The notes under the pieces were generated by a model. The model ran no database searches. It worked only from the letters and a program-made list of their open reading frames with translations, and had not been told where the DNA came from. The translations under genes and the position numbers were made by a program. This document shows positions 50,105 through 59,041 of a stretch of DNA of 64,000 nucleotides, one piece after another (positions within the stretch are counted from its first letter, which is position 1; every line of letters begins with the position of its first letter). Source of the stretch: Salinisphaera sp. T31B1 (GTDB lineage: Bacteria; Pseudomonadota; Gammaproteobacteria; Nevskiales; Salinisphaeraceae); assembly GCF_040361275.1 (NCBI RefSeq), contig NZ_APNH01000003.1, positions 186,001-250,000 of the forward strand, in the 5' to 3' direction.

Positions 50105-51169
50105 TCATACGCATCGTCGCAGCCACAACAACGCGGCCAGCGACAGGGCAAGCCCCGGTGCGAGCATGCAAAGCGGTGCTGACAGGCCGTACAGGAAAGC
50201 CAGGTTGCCGATCATCTGAATCAGCCCGTAGCCGCTCAGACCGATGGCCGCGGCAATGGCGATGCGCAGGCCGACATTGGCTCCGCGGGGGTTGACGAAT
50301 ACCAGCGGCAGACCGAGCAACAGCATGGCCAGCGTGGTGACCGGCAGCGCCAATTTCTGCCATAGCGCGATCCGGAACGGTTGAGCGTCCTGGTCGTGTG
50401 CTTCGAGATAGTCGATATATCGATACAGCGCGCGCGGCGACAAGCTGTCCGGTCGTCGGTCGAGCACCGCGAGCTGGCGTTCGTAGAGCGTCGGCCGCCA
50501 GAGCAGCTGGTCGCGATGTTCGCTGATCTCGCCGCTGCCATCGAAACGCTTGACGGTGACGTCTTGCAGCCGCCAGTCGCCGTCTGCCTGAATATCGGCG
50601 CGTTCGGCCTGCAGCGAGCGCTCGATGCTGGCATCGGGGCCGAATCGCAGAATCTCGATATCCAGCGGTACCCGGGCGTTCTCGAGCGCACCGATATGCA
50701 CCACGCCGTCCTGGGATCGCATCCAGAACGTGGCATCGTCGGCGATGCTGCCGCCCGAGATTCGTGTGGCACGCAGCTGCTGGGCCTGCTGTGACAGCGG
50801 CGGAGCAACCAGCGATTGCACGACGAGGGCGGCTGCGAGCACGATCAGCCCGAAGCCGGCCACGCGGCGGGCGATATGCAGCGGCGACAGACCGGCCGCG
50901 CGCAGCACGACCAGCTCGGAGCGGCCGGTCATCAGCCCGAGCGCGCCGACCACCGTCAACAGCAGGGTGAACGGCGTGAGTTCGACCGCTCGCTGAGCGA
51001 GCTGTCCAAGCGTGACCTTGATCGCATCCAGAGTGGCGTAATTGCCCTGGCCGACGTCGTCCAGCTCGGCCGACAGGTCAAAGAATCCGAACAGGCCGAG
51101 CAGCAGCAGCGTTACCACGCCATAGGCGCGCAACAGCTCAAGGCCCAGATATCGGTTGATTACACGCAT
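50105..51169 (-). CDS. lptG: LPS export permease LptG
   Basis: A 354-residue YjgP/YjgQ permease with three N-terminal and three C-terminal membrane helices around a periplasmic beta-jellyroll. MRVINRYLGLELLRAYG, LTPFTLLLTVVGALGLMTGRSELVVLRAAGLS and the C-terminal LLGLPLVFVNPRGANVGLRI are typical. It pairs with LptF and is driven by LptB (12876-13646). ATG at 51169 shares one base with the lptF stop (TGATG). Confidence 0.92.
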   Translation of the reverse strand: MRVINRYLGLELLRAYGVVTLLLLGLFGFFDLSAELDDVGQGNYATLDAIKVTLGQLAQRAVELTPFTLLLTVVGALGLMTGRSELVVLRAAGLSPLHIARRVAGFGLIVLAAALVVQSLVAPPLSQQAQQLRATRISGGSIADDATFWMRSQDGVVHIGALENARVPLDIEILRFGPDASIERSLQAERADIQADGDWRLQDVTVKRFDGSGEISEHRDQLLWRPTLYERQLAVLDRRPDSLSPRALYRYIDYLEAHDQDAQPFRIALWQKLALPVTTLAMLLLGLPLVFVNPRGANVGLRIAIAAAIGLSGYGLIQMIGNLAFLYGLSAPLCMLAPGLALSLAALLWLRRCV

Positions 51170-52218
51170 CAGTAGCTTGTCCGATGCCGCCAGAGCAGTA
51201 TCAGCGCGCCCACGCCGACCAGGGCGTCTACCCAGTAGATGCCCGGCAATACCGGCATTCGCCCCTGTTCGACCCAGCTGCGAGCGATACTGGCCATGCC
51301 ATAGTAAACCGCGAAGCTCACCGCGGCGGCGACGATGTTCAGCGCCCGAGCGCTGCGCGGCGAGGAGCGGGCCAGTGTGATGGCGAGCACGGCCAGGAAC
51401 AGGGCCGCGAACGGCCGCGAGATACGCCACTGGCGCTCGGCGATATCCTCCGGCGCGGTCGCGCTCAGTAGACTTTCGCTGGATGCTGCCTTGCGCTTGT
51501 AGCCGACCACGCGGTTCGACGGCTGGAGATGCCATTCCATGTGGCCGAAACCGACCATGCGATCGTTACGGCCCGCGGAATCGAGCTGATATAGATGTCC
51601 CTGTTCGAACTCCAGCGTCGGTGCGCCGTCCGCGTCGAGATTCCGCCTCAGGTGGGCCGCGCGTACAATTACCGGTCGACCGCCGTCGATGAACCGGGCG
51701 AACACATCGTCCAGACGCTGGCCGTCATCGGATTTGCCGCCGGCATAGATCACCGCGTCGTCGCTGCTGTAGAACCGTCGCGGTGTGACCGCGCTCAAAT
51801 CCAGCCGGGTTTCGGCCTGAACCTCGAGCGAATACAGCGCGGCGTACGCCCATGGCCGGCCGAACAGCGACAACGCGCCGACCAAGACCGCGACGAGCAC
51901 GGCAAAACCCACGATCGGCCGTAGCATGGCCCGACGCGACAGGCCGCCGGCCTGCCATGCGATCATCTCGTTGTCGGCATAAAGCCGGCCCAGCCCGATC
52001 ATGATGCCCAGGAACAGCGCCAGGGGTAGCAGCACCTCGAGCGCAATCAGTACGCGTAGGCCGATCAGCGTGCCGACCAGGCGCATGGCCTGTTCGCCCT
52101 GTGCCGCTTCATCCAGGTAACGGGTCACGCTGTAGCTGGCGAATATCGCCAGCAGGACCAGCAGTACGGTCAGGGTTGGGCCCGCGACCGCACGCAACAG
52201 GCTGCGATCGGCAATCAT
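51169..52218 (-). CDS. lptF: LPS export permease LptF
   Basis: A 349-residue partner of LptG with the same architecture: SVTRYLDEAAQGEQAMRLV, LEVLLPLALFLGIMIGLGRLYADNEMIAWQAGG, then a periplasmic domain and three helices (residues about 260-345). ATG at 52218 starts the homologous region. In many gammaproteobacteria lptFG lies opposite pepA; here it is embedded between a nucleotidyltransferase gene and a lipid kinase gene, all on the same strand. Confidence 0.9.
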   Translation of the reverse strand: MIADRSLLRAVAGPTLTVLLVLLAIFASYSVTRYLDEAAQGEQAMRLVGTLIGLRVLIALEVLLPLALFLGIMIGLGRLYADNEMIAWQAGGLSRRAMLRPIVGFAVLVAVLVGALSLFGRPWAYAALYSLEVQAETRLDLSAVTPRRFYSSDDAVIYAGGKSDDGQRLDDVFARFIDGGRPVIVRAAHLRRNLDADGAPTLEFEQGHLYQLDSAGRNDRMVGFGHMEWHLQPSNRVVGYKRKAASSESLLSATAPEDIAERQWRISRPFAALFLAVLAITLARSSPRSARALNIVAAAVSFAVYYGMASIARSWVEQGRMPVLPGIYWVDALVGVGALILLWRHRTSY

Positions 52219-52389
52219 CCTTGGGTCGGAGCGATCGTCATCCACACATACCGCATGTTCTTGTTCCGAGGCAGCGACAGGCCGCTTAGGGTGTCGGGCC
52301 GGCCGGCACCGCGTATCGGCCGCGGGCAACGTGCTCGCCGTTCGTGCTCGATCGGCGCACGGGTCGACCCCGTCGCAGGCACATGCTCA

Positions 52390-53208
52390 TCAGGCGATGT
52401 CCCGGGCCGTCGGTTCGTCGGACTCGCGCTCGCGCAGAATGGCTTCGACCAGGGCCAGATCGGCCGGGGTATCCACGTCGACTGCCGCTTGTGGATACGA
52501 CAGGATGACCGGCCGAATGTTCAATCCGGTGCGGCGCGACAGGCGCGCGAACGCCTGTTCGAGCGTCAGACGACGCAGCAGATACGCCGCGATCGCCCGC
52601 CAGCCGAGCATGCCGGCGATCACGCGGGCCGGATGCTTGCGCTCGCGTTCGACGCGCTGCCAGTCCTCGATCACTGCGCGTGCGGCGGCGGTATGGACCG
52701 CAAAGAGATTGCAGCCGCAGTAACCCGGCCCGGGAGCCAGGCGGATGGCGGTGCGACGGCTGTCTGGAAAGGCGGCACGCACGCCGGCATAGCTGGCCAG
52801 GCCCACCGCGAGATCGCAGGCAGGCCCGGCCAGCAGTTCGTCGATCATGGCAGGTGTGAGCAGCGCGTGATCGGCCGTGGTGAGCAGCGCCGGGCGGTCG
52901 CCGAGTGCCGCAAGTCCGCGCGCGGCGCTGGCGGCCGGCGAGGCCGAGGGCGCGATCCATCGTACATCGTCGCCGGCCAGCAACGCCGCCAGCGCCGGCT
53001 GATCGGCGATGGTCGCCTGATCCGGGCCGACCACGATGATCGTCTCGATGGCCGGGGCGGCTCGCAGGGTGGTGAGCACGCGCGAAAGCAGCGGCTTGCC
53101 GGCCACCGGGCTCAGCGCCTTGCAGGCAGCCCCCGTCGTGCGGGCGATCGGATCGTCCGCGCCGCGATCGCCGGCCAGCACCACGGCGGCATGTGTGCCT
53201 CGACTCAT
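52390..53208 (-). CDS. MobA-like NTP transferase (candidate head-group cytidylyltransferase)
   Basis: A 272-residue nucleotidyltransferase of the MobA-like GT-A fold. The N-terminal nucleotide-binding segment is AAVVLAGDRG with CKALSPVAGKPLLSRVL; the metal Asp lies in LLTTADHALLTP, and VDVDTPADLALVEAIL is the usual C-terminal motif. Its start overlaps the stop of the ceramide-synthase-like gene by four bases, so the two are co-translated. In Caulobacter the nucleotidyltransferase CpgD makes CDP-glycerate for an anionic sphingolipid head group; this protein is a candidate for a similar role. Substrate is not readable from the sequence. Confidence 0.68.
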   Translation of the reverse strand: MSRGTHAAVVLAGDRGADDPIARTTGAACKALSPVAGKPLLSRVLTTLRAAPAIETIIVVGPDQATIADQPALAALLAGDDVRWIAPSASPAASAARGLAALGDRPALLTTADHALLTPAMIDELLAGPACDLAVGLASYAGVRAAFPDSRRTAIRLAPGPGYCGCNLFAVHTAAARAVIEDWQRVERERKHPARVIAGMLGWRAIAAYLLRRLTLEQAFARLSRRTGLNIRPVILSYPQAAVDVDTPADLALVEAILRERESDEPTARDIA

Positions 53209-54353
53209 ATCGGCTTGTCGTAGATACGGTAGGTCTTGTAGACCCGGCCGCCGATGGATTCGATGATGTTCTTCATGCCTTTGTTGGTTTCCAGAATCCA
53301 GGACAGCTCACAGCCGCTGGCGCCGCAGGCCAGCAGTTCGGTCTGCAGCGCGCCGATCACCGAATAGGCCAGCGCTGCGCCGAGCGGTCCGCTCTGGTAC
53401 TGCTGGCGCACCCCCATGAGCGGCACCCGTGAGGTCTCGGGAAAACGCACCTTGAGTCGCCATAACAGCTTGGCCAGCCCCACCGGCGACAGCCGGCCGC
53501 GCAGATCGCGCGCCGCTTCGTTGATATTCGGCAGGCCCACGATGAACGCTGCCGGCTCGCCGTCGACCTCGGCGATCTGTACGAGTTCGTCGGGCAACAG
53601 CACCTTCAGTGTCTTGCCCATATCGCGAAACTCTTCACGGGTCAACGGCACGAAACCCCAGTTGTTGGCCCAGGCGTCGTTGAACAGATCGCGAATCGTA
53701 TCGAGCTCTTCCATGAAGCGCTTGCCGTCGATCGGCCGGACCCGCACCCGCGGCGCGTAGCGCTCCAGCAGACGCGACATGACCGGCGGGTGGGCGAAAT
53801 CCAGCGAAATCCAGTACGCATGCAGATCGATCGCCTTGCCATAGCCAAGTTCGGTCAGCCGCTCGGCGTAATAGGGGCGCGCATGGCCCATCATCACCAT
53901 GGGGGGCGTATCGAAGCCGTCGACGAGCAGTCCGCATTCCTCGTTAATGGTCAGATTGAACGGGCCATGCACCTGAGTGACCCCGCGCTCGCCCAGCCAG
54001 GCTTCGGCCGCGTCGAGCAGCGCCGCGAAGACCGCCGCATCGTCTTCGGCGTCGAGCATCCCGAAATAGCCCACATCGTCGCCGTGAATGGGCTTTCGCA
54101 GCGTATCGATCTGTGCGCTGATCCGCCCCACGCAGTCTGTGCCCCGCCAGGCAAGCCATGACGCGAATTCCAGATGTTCGAAGGCCGGATTCTGTTTGGG
54201 TGACAGATGCATGCGACGTTCGATACGTAACGGTGCCCGCCAGGCCGGATCGGTGCCAAGAATGCGCTCCGGTACGGCGAGGAAGTGTTGCCGATCCCGC
54301 TTCGAGGTAACGGCGGTGGTACGAATTACGGTATCGTGGGCAGCTTGAGGCAT
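53205..54353 (-). CDS. bcerS: Bacterial ceramide synthase-like N-acyltransferase
   Basis: A 382-residue protein of the GNAT-like family to which the Caulobacter ceramide synthase and E. coli YghO belong. Characteristic blocks are VHGPFNLTINEECGLLVDGFDTPPMVMMGHARPYY (near 127-161), DAWANNWGFVPLT and a C-terminal region with SGCELSWILETNKGMKNIIESIGGRVYKTYRIYDK. No signal peptide or membrane span is evident. The ceramide synthase of this family acylates 3-oxo-sphinganine. The family is broader than ceramide synthesis, so the specific name depends on the divergent neighbour genes, which encode the other four ceramide enzymes. Confidence 0.68.
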   Translation of the reverse strand: MPQAAHDTVIRTTAVTSKRDRQHFLAVPERILGTDPAWRAPLRIERRMHLSPKQNPAFEHLEFASWLAWRGTDCVGRISAQIDTLRKPIHGDDVGYFGMLDAEDDAAVFAALLDAAEAWLGERGVTQVHGPFNLTINEECGLLVDGFDTPPMVMMGHARPYYAERLTELGYGKAIDLHAYWISLDFAHPPVMSRLLERYAPRVRVRPIDGKRFMEELDTIRDLFNDAWANNWGFVPLTREEFRDMGKTLKVLLPDELVQIAEVDGEPAAFIVGLPNINEAARDLRGRLSPVGLAKLLWRLKVRFPETSRVPLMGVRQQYQSGPLGAALAYSVIGALQTELLACGASGCELSWILETNKGMKNIIESIGGRVYKTYRIYDKPI

Positions 54354-54833
54354 GGCAGGCGCTCGGTGGTCATCGGTGGGCTGCGAATCGCGTCCCGTGT
54401 TTAAACAAAAAACGACGTATTCGTTATTTTTTCTTAACGGAAAATCTCGTGAAAAACGCTAAACTTGCGCTTTGACGAAGACGCGAGACGGTATTTGTTT
54501 TTTAGAATGCGCTCAAGCGTGATCGGACGACTGCGGTTTGCGGACCGACTCGGTCGCCCAGTGTCGTCTTTCCCTTACATGGCGCCGAATGCGCTAAGCT
54601 CGGCATAATAACTGCCAGATGCATGCAACAGGGGACGAAATCGACGCCGAGCGGTTCGATTGAACTGCGTCGGGTTGATCCGCCGATCATGCCGGTTCGG
54701 CTGGTCTTGACCGATACGGGCGATACATTAGCGTTCAGCCGCCGTCAGGGCGCGTGCGGCGCATTGTACGGCCCGGTACGAGCCGGATGCCCGCCGGTGC
54801 GGCACGAGTGTTTTTAAAGCAGGAAACTGGATC
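54354..54833. promoter_or_regulatory. 480-base divergent regulatory region, AT-rich
   Basis: No gene is supported here. From about 54398 to 54520 the sequence is clearly AT-rich compared with its surroundings. It contains a 10-base palindrome TGTTTAAACA (54398-54407), an inverted repeat AACGA-5-TCGTT (54411-54425), a TTGACG (54472-54477) and TAGAAT (54503-54508) that are too far apart for a standard promoter, and CATAAT at 54604-54609. It should control both the ceramide-synthase-like gene (left) and the acyl-AMP ligase operon (right). Confidence 0.5.
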
Positions 54834-56609
54834 ATGATGCCAACCCCAACCCAGCATCGGTTGCCGATGCGACACGCCGACTTTTCCACGCTCGCCGAGG
54901 CGCTGGATTATGCGGCGCAAGGGGATACCGGCTTCAATTTCTACAGTGGTCGGGGCGAGCTGTCGGCCAGCCTCGGGTATGCCGAATTGCGCGAGCGTGC
55001 CTTGGAAACCGCGGCTCGACTGATCGGGCTCGGGGCGCGCCCGGGCGATCGGGTGGCATTGGTGGCCGATACCGTGCCCGGCTTCATGAACTGCTTTTTC
55101 GCCTGCCAATATGTCGGCCTGGTGCCTGTGCCGTTGCCGGTCACGGTGGGGCTGGGCAGCCGTGATGCCTATATCCGCCAGCTGCGTGGCCTGCTCGAAG
55201 GCTGTGATGCTTCGGTGGCGCTGGCGCCCGAAGATTTCATGAGCTTCCTGGACGCCGCGACCCGGGACCTGTCTCTGCGTCATGTCGGCAGCTTCGAGGC
55301 ACTGGGCTCGGTCGACCCGGCCGACGATCTGCCCGAGCGCCCCGGCCGCGATGCCACCGCCTATCTCCAGTACACCTCCGGCAGCACCCAGTTTCCGCGC
55401 GGGGTGGTGATCAGCCAGGCCCAGGTCATGCAGAACCTGACCAGCATCCTGCGCCTGGGCGTGCAGATGCGCGACGACGACCGCCTCGTGTCCTGGCTGC
55501 CGCTTTATCACGACATGGGGCTGGTCGGCTTCATGCTGGCTGCACTGACCTCGCAACGTTCGGTCGATTACCTGGCCACGCGCGATTTCGCCATGCGTCC
55601 GCGCCAGTGGCTGAGCCTGATCAGCCGCAACCGCGGCACGATCGCCTTCAGCCCGTCCTTCGGTTACGAACTGTGTGCCCGCCGGATTCGTCACGGCGCC
55701 GCGGATTTCGATCTGTCGAGCTGGCGTATCGCCGGTGCCGGGGCGGAAACGATCCGCCCCGATTCGCTCAACCGTTTTGCCGAGACTCTGGCCCCGGCCG
55801 GTTTCGACCCCAAGGCATTTCTGGCCTGTTATGGCATGGCGGAGTGCTCGCTGGCGATCAGCTTCGCGCCGCTGGACACCGGCCTGCAGATCGACCGCGT
55901 CGATGCCGAGCAGCTGGCGACTCGCCAGGTTGCCGCTCCGATCGAGACCGACGACGATCGCCGCGAGAACACATTCGTCGATTGCGGCGAGGTGTTGCCG
56001 GAATACGAATTCGAAGTTCTCGACGAGCAGGGGCAGCCGCTTGGTGACCGCCGGGTCGGATCCATCCGGGTTCGTGGGCCGAGCGTGATGTCCGGCTACT
56101 TCGCAGACGAGCACAAGACCCGTGAGACGCTGTCCGAGGACGGCTGGCTCGACACCGGAGATCTGGGCTACCGGATCGGACGACGGATCGTGATCACGGG
56201 CCGGGCCAAGGATCTGATCATCGTCAACGGCCGCAACATCTGGCCGCAGGATCTGGAGTGGCTGGCCGAGCAGCAGCCGGAGCTGCGTCCCGGCGATGCG
56301 CTGGCGTTCGCCGCGCCCTCAGCCGTCGGCGCGGACGCGGCGGTGGTGGTGGTCCAGTGCCGTGCACGCGAAGCCGAGGCCCGGGCGGCGTTGATCAAAC
56401 GCCTGGAAGGGTTGATTCGCCGCGAGTTCGGCGTCGAATGCCTGGTCGAGGCGGTGGCGCCGCATACGCTGCCACGCACGTCCTCGGGCAAGCTCTCGCG
56501 GGCCGGCGCGCGTCGTGACTATATCGAGCGCCTGGCCGAACGCGTCCATCAGCGTGCGCGCCCGGGTCATGAATCCGACGCGCACGGACAGGGTCGCCAG
56601 GCCGGCTGA
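54834..56609 (+). CDS. Fatty acyl-AMP ligase / acyl-ACP synthetase (AasR-like)
   Basis: A 591-residue ANL-superfamily enzyme. The phosphate loop is YTSGSTQFPRGVVISQ near 182-197, then ACYGMAE near 338, WLDTGDLGY near 438-446, GRAKDLIIVNGRNIWPQDLE, and the C-terminal catalytic Lys in PRTSSGKLSRAG near 550. The long N domain and FAAL-like spacing suggest loading of fatty acids onto an acyl carrier protein rather than CoA; an ACP gene follows two genes downstream. AGGAAA precedes the ATG; tandem ATGs at 54834 and 54837. It heads the plus-strand ceramide-type operon and overlaps the next gene by 41 bases with the start chosen. Confidence 0.8.
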   Translation: MMPTPTQHRLPMRHADFSTLAEALDYAAQGDTGFNFYSGRGELSASLGYAELRERALETAARLIGLGARPGDRVALVADTVPGFMNCFFACQYVGLVPVPLPVTVGLGSRDAYIRQLRGLLEGCDASVALAPEDFMSFLDAATRDLSLRHVGSFEALGSVDPADDLPERPGRDATAYLQYTSGSTQFPRGVVISQAQVMQNLTSILRLGVQMRDDDRLVSWLPLYHDMGLVGFMLAALTSQRSVDYLATRDFAMRPRQWLSLISRNRGTIAFSPSFGYELCARRIRHGAADFDLSSWRIAGAGAETIRPDSLNRFAETLAPAGFDPKAFLACYGMAECSLAISFAPLDTGLQIDRVDAEQLATRQVAAPIETDDDRRENTFVDCGEVLPEYEFEVLDEQGQPLGDRRVGSIRVRGPSVMSGYFADEHKTRETLSEDGWLDTGDLGYRIGRRIVITGRAKDLIIVNGRNIWPQDLEWLAEQQPELRPGDALAFAAPSAVGADAAVVVVQCRAREAEARAALIKRLEGLIRREFGVECLVEAVAPHTLPRTSSGKLSRAGARRDYIERLAERVHQRARPGHESDAHGQGRQAG

Positions 56610-57540
56610 TCCGGTGATTCCCCGTGTGTCGGTGACCGGCGCGTCGGGCTTTATCGGCAGCGCGCTTTGCCTGGGCCTTCGGCAACAGGGTTGGCGGGTC
56701 CGTGGCTTGACGCGCAGTGATGCCGCCGCCGAGCGCCTGAGCGGTCTGGGTGTCGAGGTCGTTCGGGGCGGGCTGGCCGACGGTGTGGCCCTCGCCGACT
56801 GGGTCGCTGGAGCCGACGCGGTCGTCCACTGCGCCGGTGCGGTGCGCGGGGCGGACTACGACGATTTCGCCCGTACGAACGTGAACGGGACCCGGCGCCT
56901 GCTCGAGGCCATGGCCGGCCTTCACCTGCCGCTGGTGGCCTTGTCGTCGCTGGCAGCACGGGAGCCGGCGTTGTCGGACTATGCGCGCAGCAAATATGAC
57001 ATGGAACGTCTGCTGGAGGCCTCGGGCGTGCCTAACGGCTGCCTGATGCTGCGGCCGCCCGCCGTCTACGGCCCGGGAGATCGCGAACTCAGGCCGTTGT
57101 TCGATGCCTTCGCACGCGGCATCGCGCCGTTGCCGGGCGCGCCCGAGGCACGTGTGTCGTTGCTTCATGTCGACGATCTCGTCGCGGCCATCGTGGCCTG
57201 GCTGGACGCTTCCGACCGGCCCGATGGGGTCTACGAGATCGGCGACCAGCAGGCCGGCGGATACAGTTGGGAAGAGGTCGTGGCCACCGCGGAAACGCTT
57301 TTACAACGACGAATCCGTAGAATACGATTGCCGCGGACCGCGCTGGCCGGCGCTGCGCGTGCCAACAGGCGTCTGGCACGCTGGTTCGGCTATGCGCCCA
57401 TGCTCACGCCGGGCAAGCTGGCTGAACTGCGCCACGACGACTGGGTCTGCGACAACACGCCGCTCCAGGACAGGCTGGACTGGCAACCGCAGGTCACGCT
57501 GGCCGAGGGGTTGGCCCGGACCTGCGGCTGGGGCGCCTGA
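56569..57540 (+). CDS. cerR: NAD-dependent epimerase/reductase, CerR-like
   Basis: A 323-residue extended SDR. The cofactor motif VTGASGFIGSAL starts near residue 21, catalytic Ser is in ALSSLAARE and the YxxxK pair in DYARSKYDME. It ends with a substrate domain containing RPPAVYGPGDRE and DDLVAAIVAWL. In Caulobacter the CerR enzyme of this family reduces 3-oxo-ceramide, and its gene lies between the acyl-ACP synthetase and ACP genes, exactly as here. The start at ATG 56569 lies inside the upstream gene; a GTG at 56614, four bases after that gene's stop, is equally possible and sits closer to the Rossmann fold. Confidence 0.72.
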   Translation: MNPTRTDRVARPADPVIPRVSVTGASGFIGSALCLGLRQQGWRVRGLTRSDAAAERLSGLGVEVVRGGLADGVALADWVAGADAVVHCAGAVRGADYDDFARTNVNGTRRLLEAMAGLHLPLVALSSLAAREPALSDYARSKYDMERLLEASGVPNGCLMLRPPAVYGPGDRELRPLFDAFARGIAPLPGAPEARVSLLHVDDLVAAIVAWLDASDRPDGVYEIGDQQAGGYSWEEVVATAETLLQRRIRRIRLPRTALAGAARANRRLARWFGYAPMLTPGKLAELRHDDWVCDNTPLQDRLDWQPQVTLAEGLARTCGWGA

Positions 57541-57569
57541 GACCGGCCCGCCCACCACGAGGCACGAGA

Positions 57570-57812
57570 ATGGCAAGCTACGAAACCGTCTATCGCGAGT
57601 TGCACGCCCTGCTGCAGAGCTATACGGCCGATCGCCACGAGATCAGTCCCAGCAGCCTGCTGGTCGACGATCTGGGCCTGGATTCGATGCAGACCATGGA
57701 AATGGTCATGGACATGGAAGATCGGCTGGATATGGCCATCCCCCTGAACGTGTTGCCCGAGGTGCAGACCGTGGATGACCTGACCCGTGCGCTGGTTCAG
57801 GTCGCCGCATGA
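57570..57812 (+). CDS. Acyl carrier protein of the ceramide-type operon
   Basis: An 80-residue ACP. The phosphopantetheine Ser is in LGLDSMQTMEMVM (near 39), within the usual four-helix fold; acidic residues cluster around helix II. It differs from the housekeeping AcpP, whose site is normally DSLD. GAGG lies upstream of the ATG, and the stop overlaps the serine palmitoyltransferase start (ATGA), so these two are co-translated. It likely carries the acyl group delivered to serine. Confidence 0.88.
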   Translation: MASYETVYRELHALLQSYTADRHEISPSSLLVDDLGLDSMQTMEMVMDMEDRLDMAIPLNVLPEVQTVDDLTRALVQVAA

Positions 57813-59008
57813 GCGTATTCGATAAATTCGCTCCGATCGCCGAGGTGCGTTCGCGGATCGCGGCCACCGGCGTGGACCCGCTGGGCGTACCGATCGACGA
57901 GATTCAGTCGGCCACCCGGGCGATCGTGCGCGGCCGACCGATCATCCTCGCCGGAAGCAACAACTACCTGGGCCTGACCTTCGACGACGACTGCATAGCC
58001 GCAGGGGTCCAGGCATTGCGCGATCAGGGCACCGGTACCACCGGCTCGCGCATGGCCAACGGCTCATATGCCGGGCACCTGGCGCTCGAAGCCGAGTTGG
58101 CCGCATTTTACGGCGTCGAACACGCCATCGTGTTCTCGACCGGCTACCAGGCCAATCTCGGCATGCTCTCGGCGCTGGCCGGGCCGCGCGATGTGGTCAT
58201 GCTCGATGGTGACTGCCATGCCAGCATCTACGACGGGGTCAAACTCGGCGGTGCTCAGGCGCTGCGTTTTCGCCACAACGATCCGGCCGATCTGGACAAG
58301 CGGCTTGGCCGTCTCGGCGACCGGGCAGCCGACACGCTGGTGGTGGTCGAGGGTATCTACAGCATGCTCGGCGATCGCGCGCCGTTGGCCGAGTTGTGCG
58401 ACGTCGCACATCGCCATGGCGCACTCATCTATGTCGACGAAGCCCATTCGCTAGGGATCTGCGGCGCCACCGGTAGCGGCGTGGCCGAAGCCGAAGGCGT
58501 GCTCGACCGGGTGGATTTCATCGTCGGTACCTTCAGCAAGAGCCTGGGCGCGGCCGGCGGCTACTGCGTGAGCCGGCACGCCGAGCTGGACATGGTTCGC
58601 TATGCAAGCCGGCCGTATATATTCACGGCGTCGCCGGTGCCGTCGGTGATCGCCTCGACCCGCGCGGCGCTTGCACGCCTGCGCACTTCCCCCGGTCTGC
58701 GAGCCCAGCTCTGGCGCAACGCCGAACGTCTGCACGAAGCGTTGTCCGCGGCCGGTTTCAGACTCGGCGCGCCGCCCGGCCCGGTGGTGGCCACCATGTT
58801 CGACAGTCCCGAACAGGCGTTGACCTTCTGGCAGGGCCTGCTGGACCGCGGTGTCTATGTGAATCTGATGTTGCCGCCGGCCACACCCAATGGCTGGTGT
58901 CTGGTGCGAGCCAGTCTGAGCGCAGCACATAGCGATACGCAGATCGATCACATCATCGAGGCCTTCATCGGGCTGGCCACGCGGGAAGACGATGTCGCCG
59001 CGGGTTGA
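57809..59008 (+). CDS. spt: Serine palmitoyltransferase-like alpha-oxoamine synthase
   Basis: A 399-residue PLP enzyme of the alpha-oxoamine synthase family. Motifs: NNYLGLT, GTTGSRMANGSYAGHLALE, VMLDGDCHASIYDG, VDEAHSLGICG and the PLP-lysine region VGTFSKSLGAAGGY near 235-248. The GTFSKS form and the surroundings resemble bacterial SPT more than KBL, BioF or HemA. SPT condenses serine with an acyl thioester to 3-oxo-sphinganine. It is coupled to an ACP gene instead of being beside bio or thr genes, which supports sphingolipid synthesis. Confidence 0.8.
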   Translation: MSVFDKFAPIAEVRSRIAATGVDPLGVPIDEIQSATRAIVRGRPIILAGSNNYLGLTFDDDCIAAGVQALRDQGTGTTGSRMANGSYAGHLALEAELAAFYGVEHAIVFSTGYQANLGMLSALAGPRDVVMLDGDCHASIYDGVKLGGAQALRFRHNDPADLDKRLGRLGDRAADTLVVVEGIYSMLGDRAPLAELCDVAHRHGALIYVDEAHSLGICGATGSGVAEAEGVLDRVDFIVGTFSKSLGAAGGYCVSRHAELDMVRYASRPYIFTASPVPSVIASTRAALARLRTSPGLRAQLWRNAERLHEALSAAGFRLGAPPGPVVATMFDSPEQALTFWQGLLDRGVYVNLMLPPATPNGWCLVRASLSAAHSDTQIDHIIEAFIGLATREDDVAAG

Positions 59009-59041
59009 GAGCTTCAGCGGGCGGCCGCGCCGTACACCGGC

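Noticed and set aside
54623-54817. A 64-codon frame before the acyl-AMP ligase gene
   Set aside because: No ribosome-binding site at its start, no similarity recognised, and it lies in the presumed leader region.
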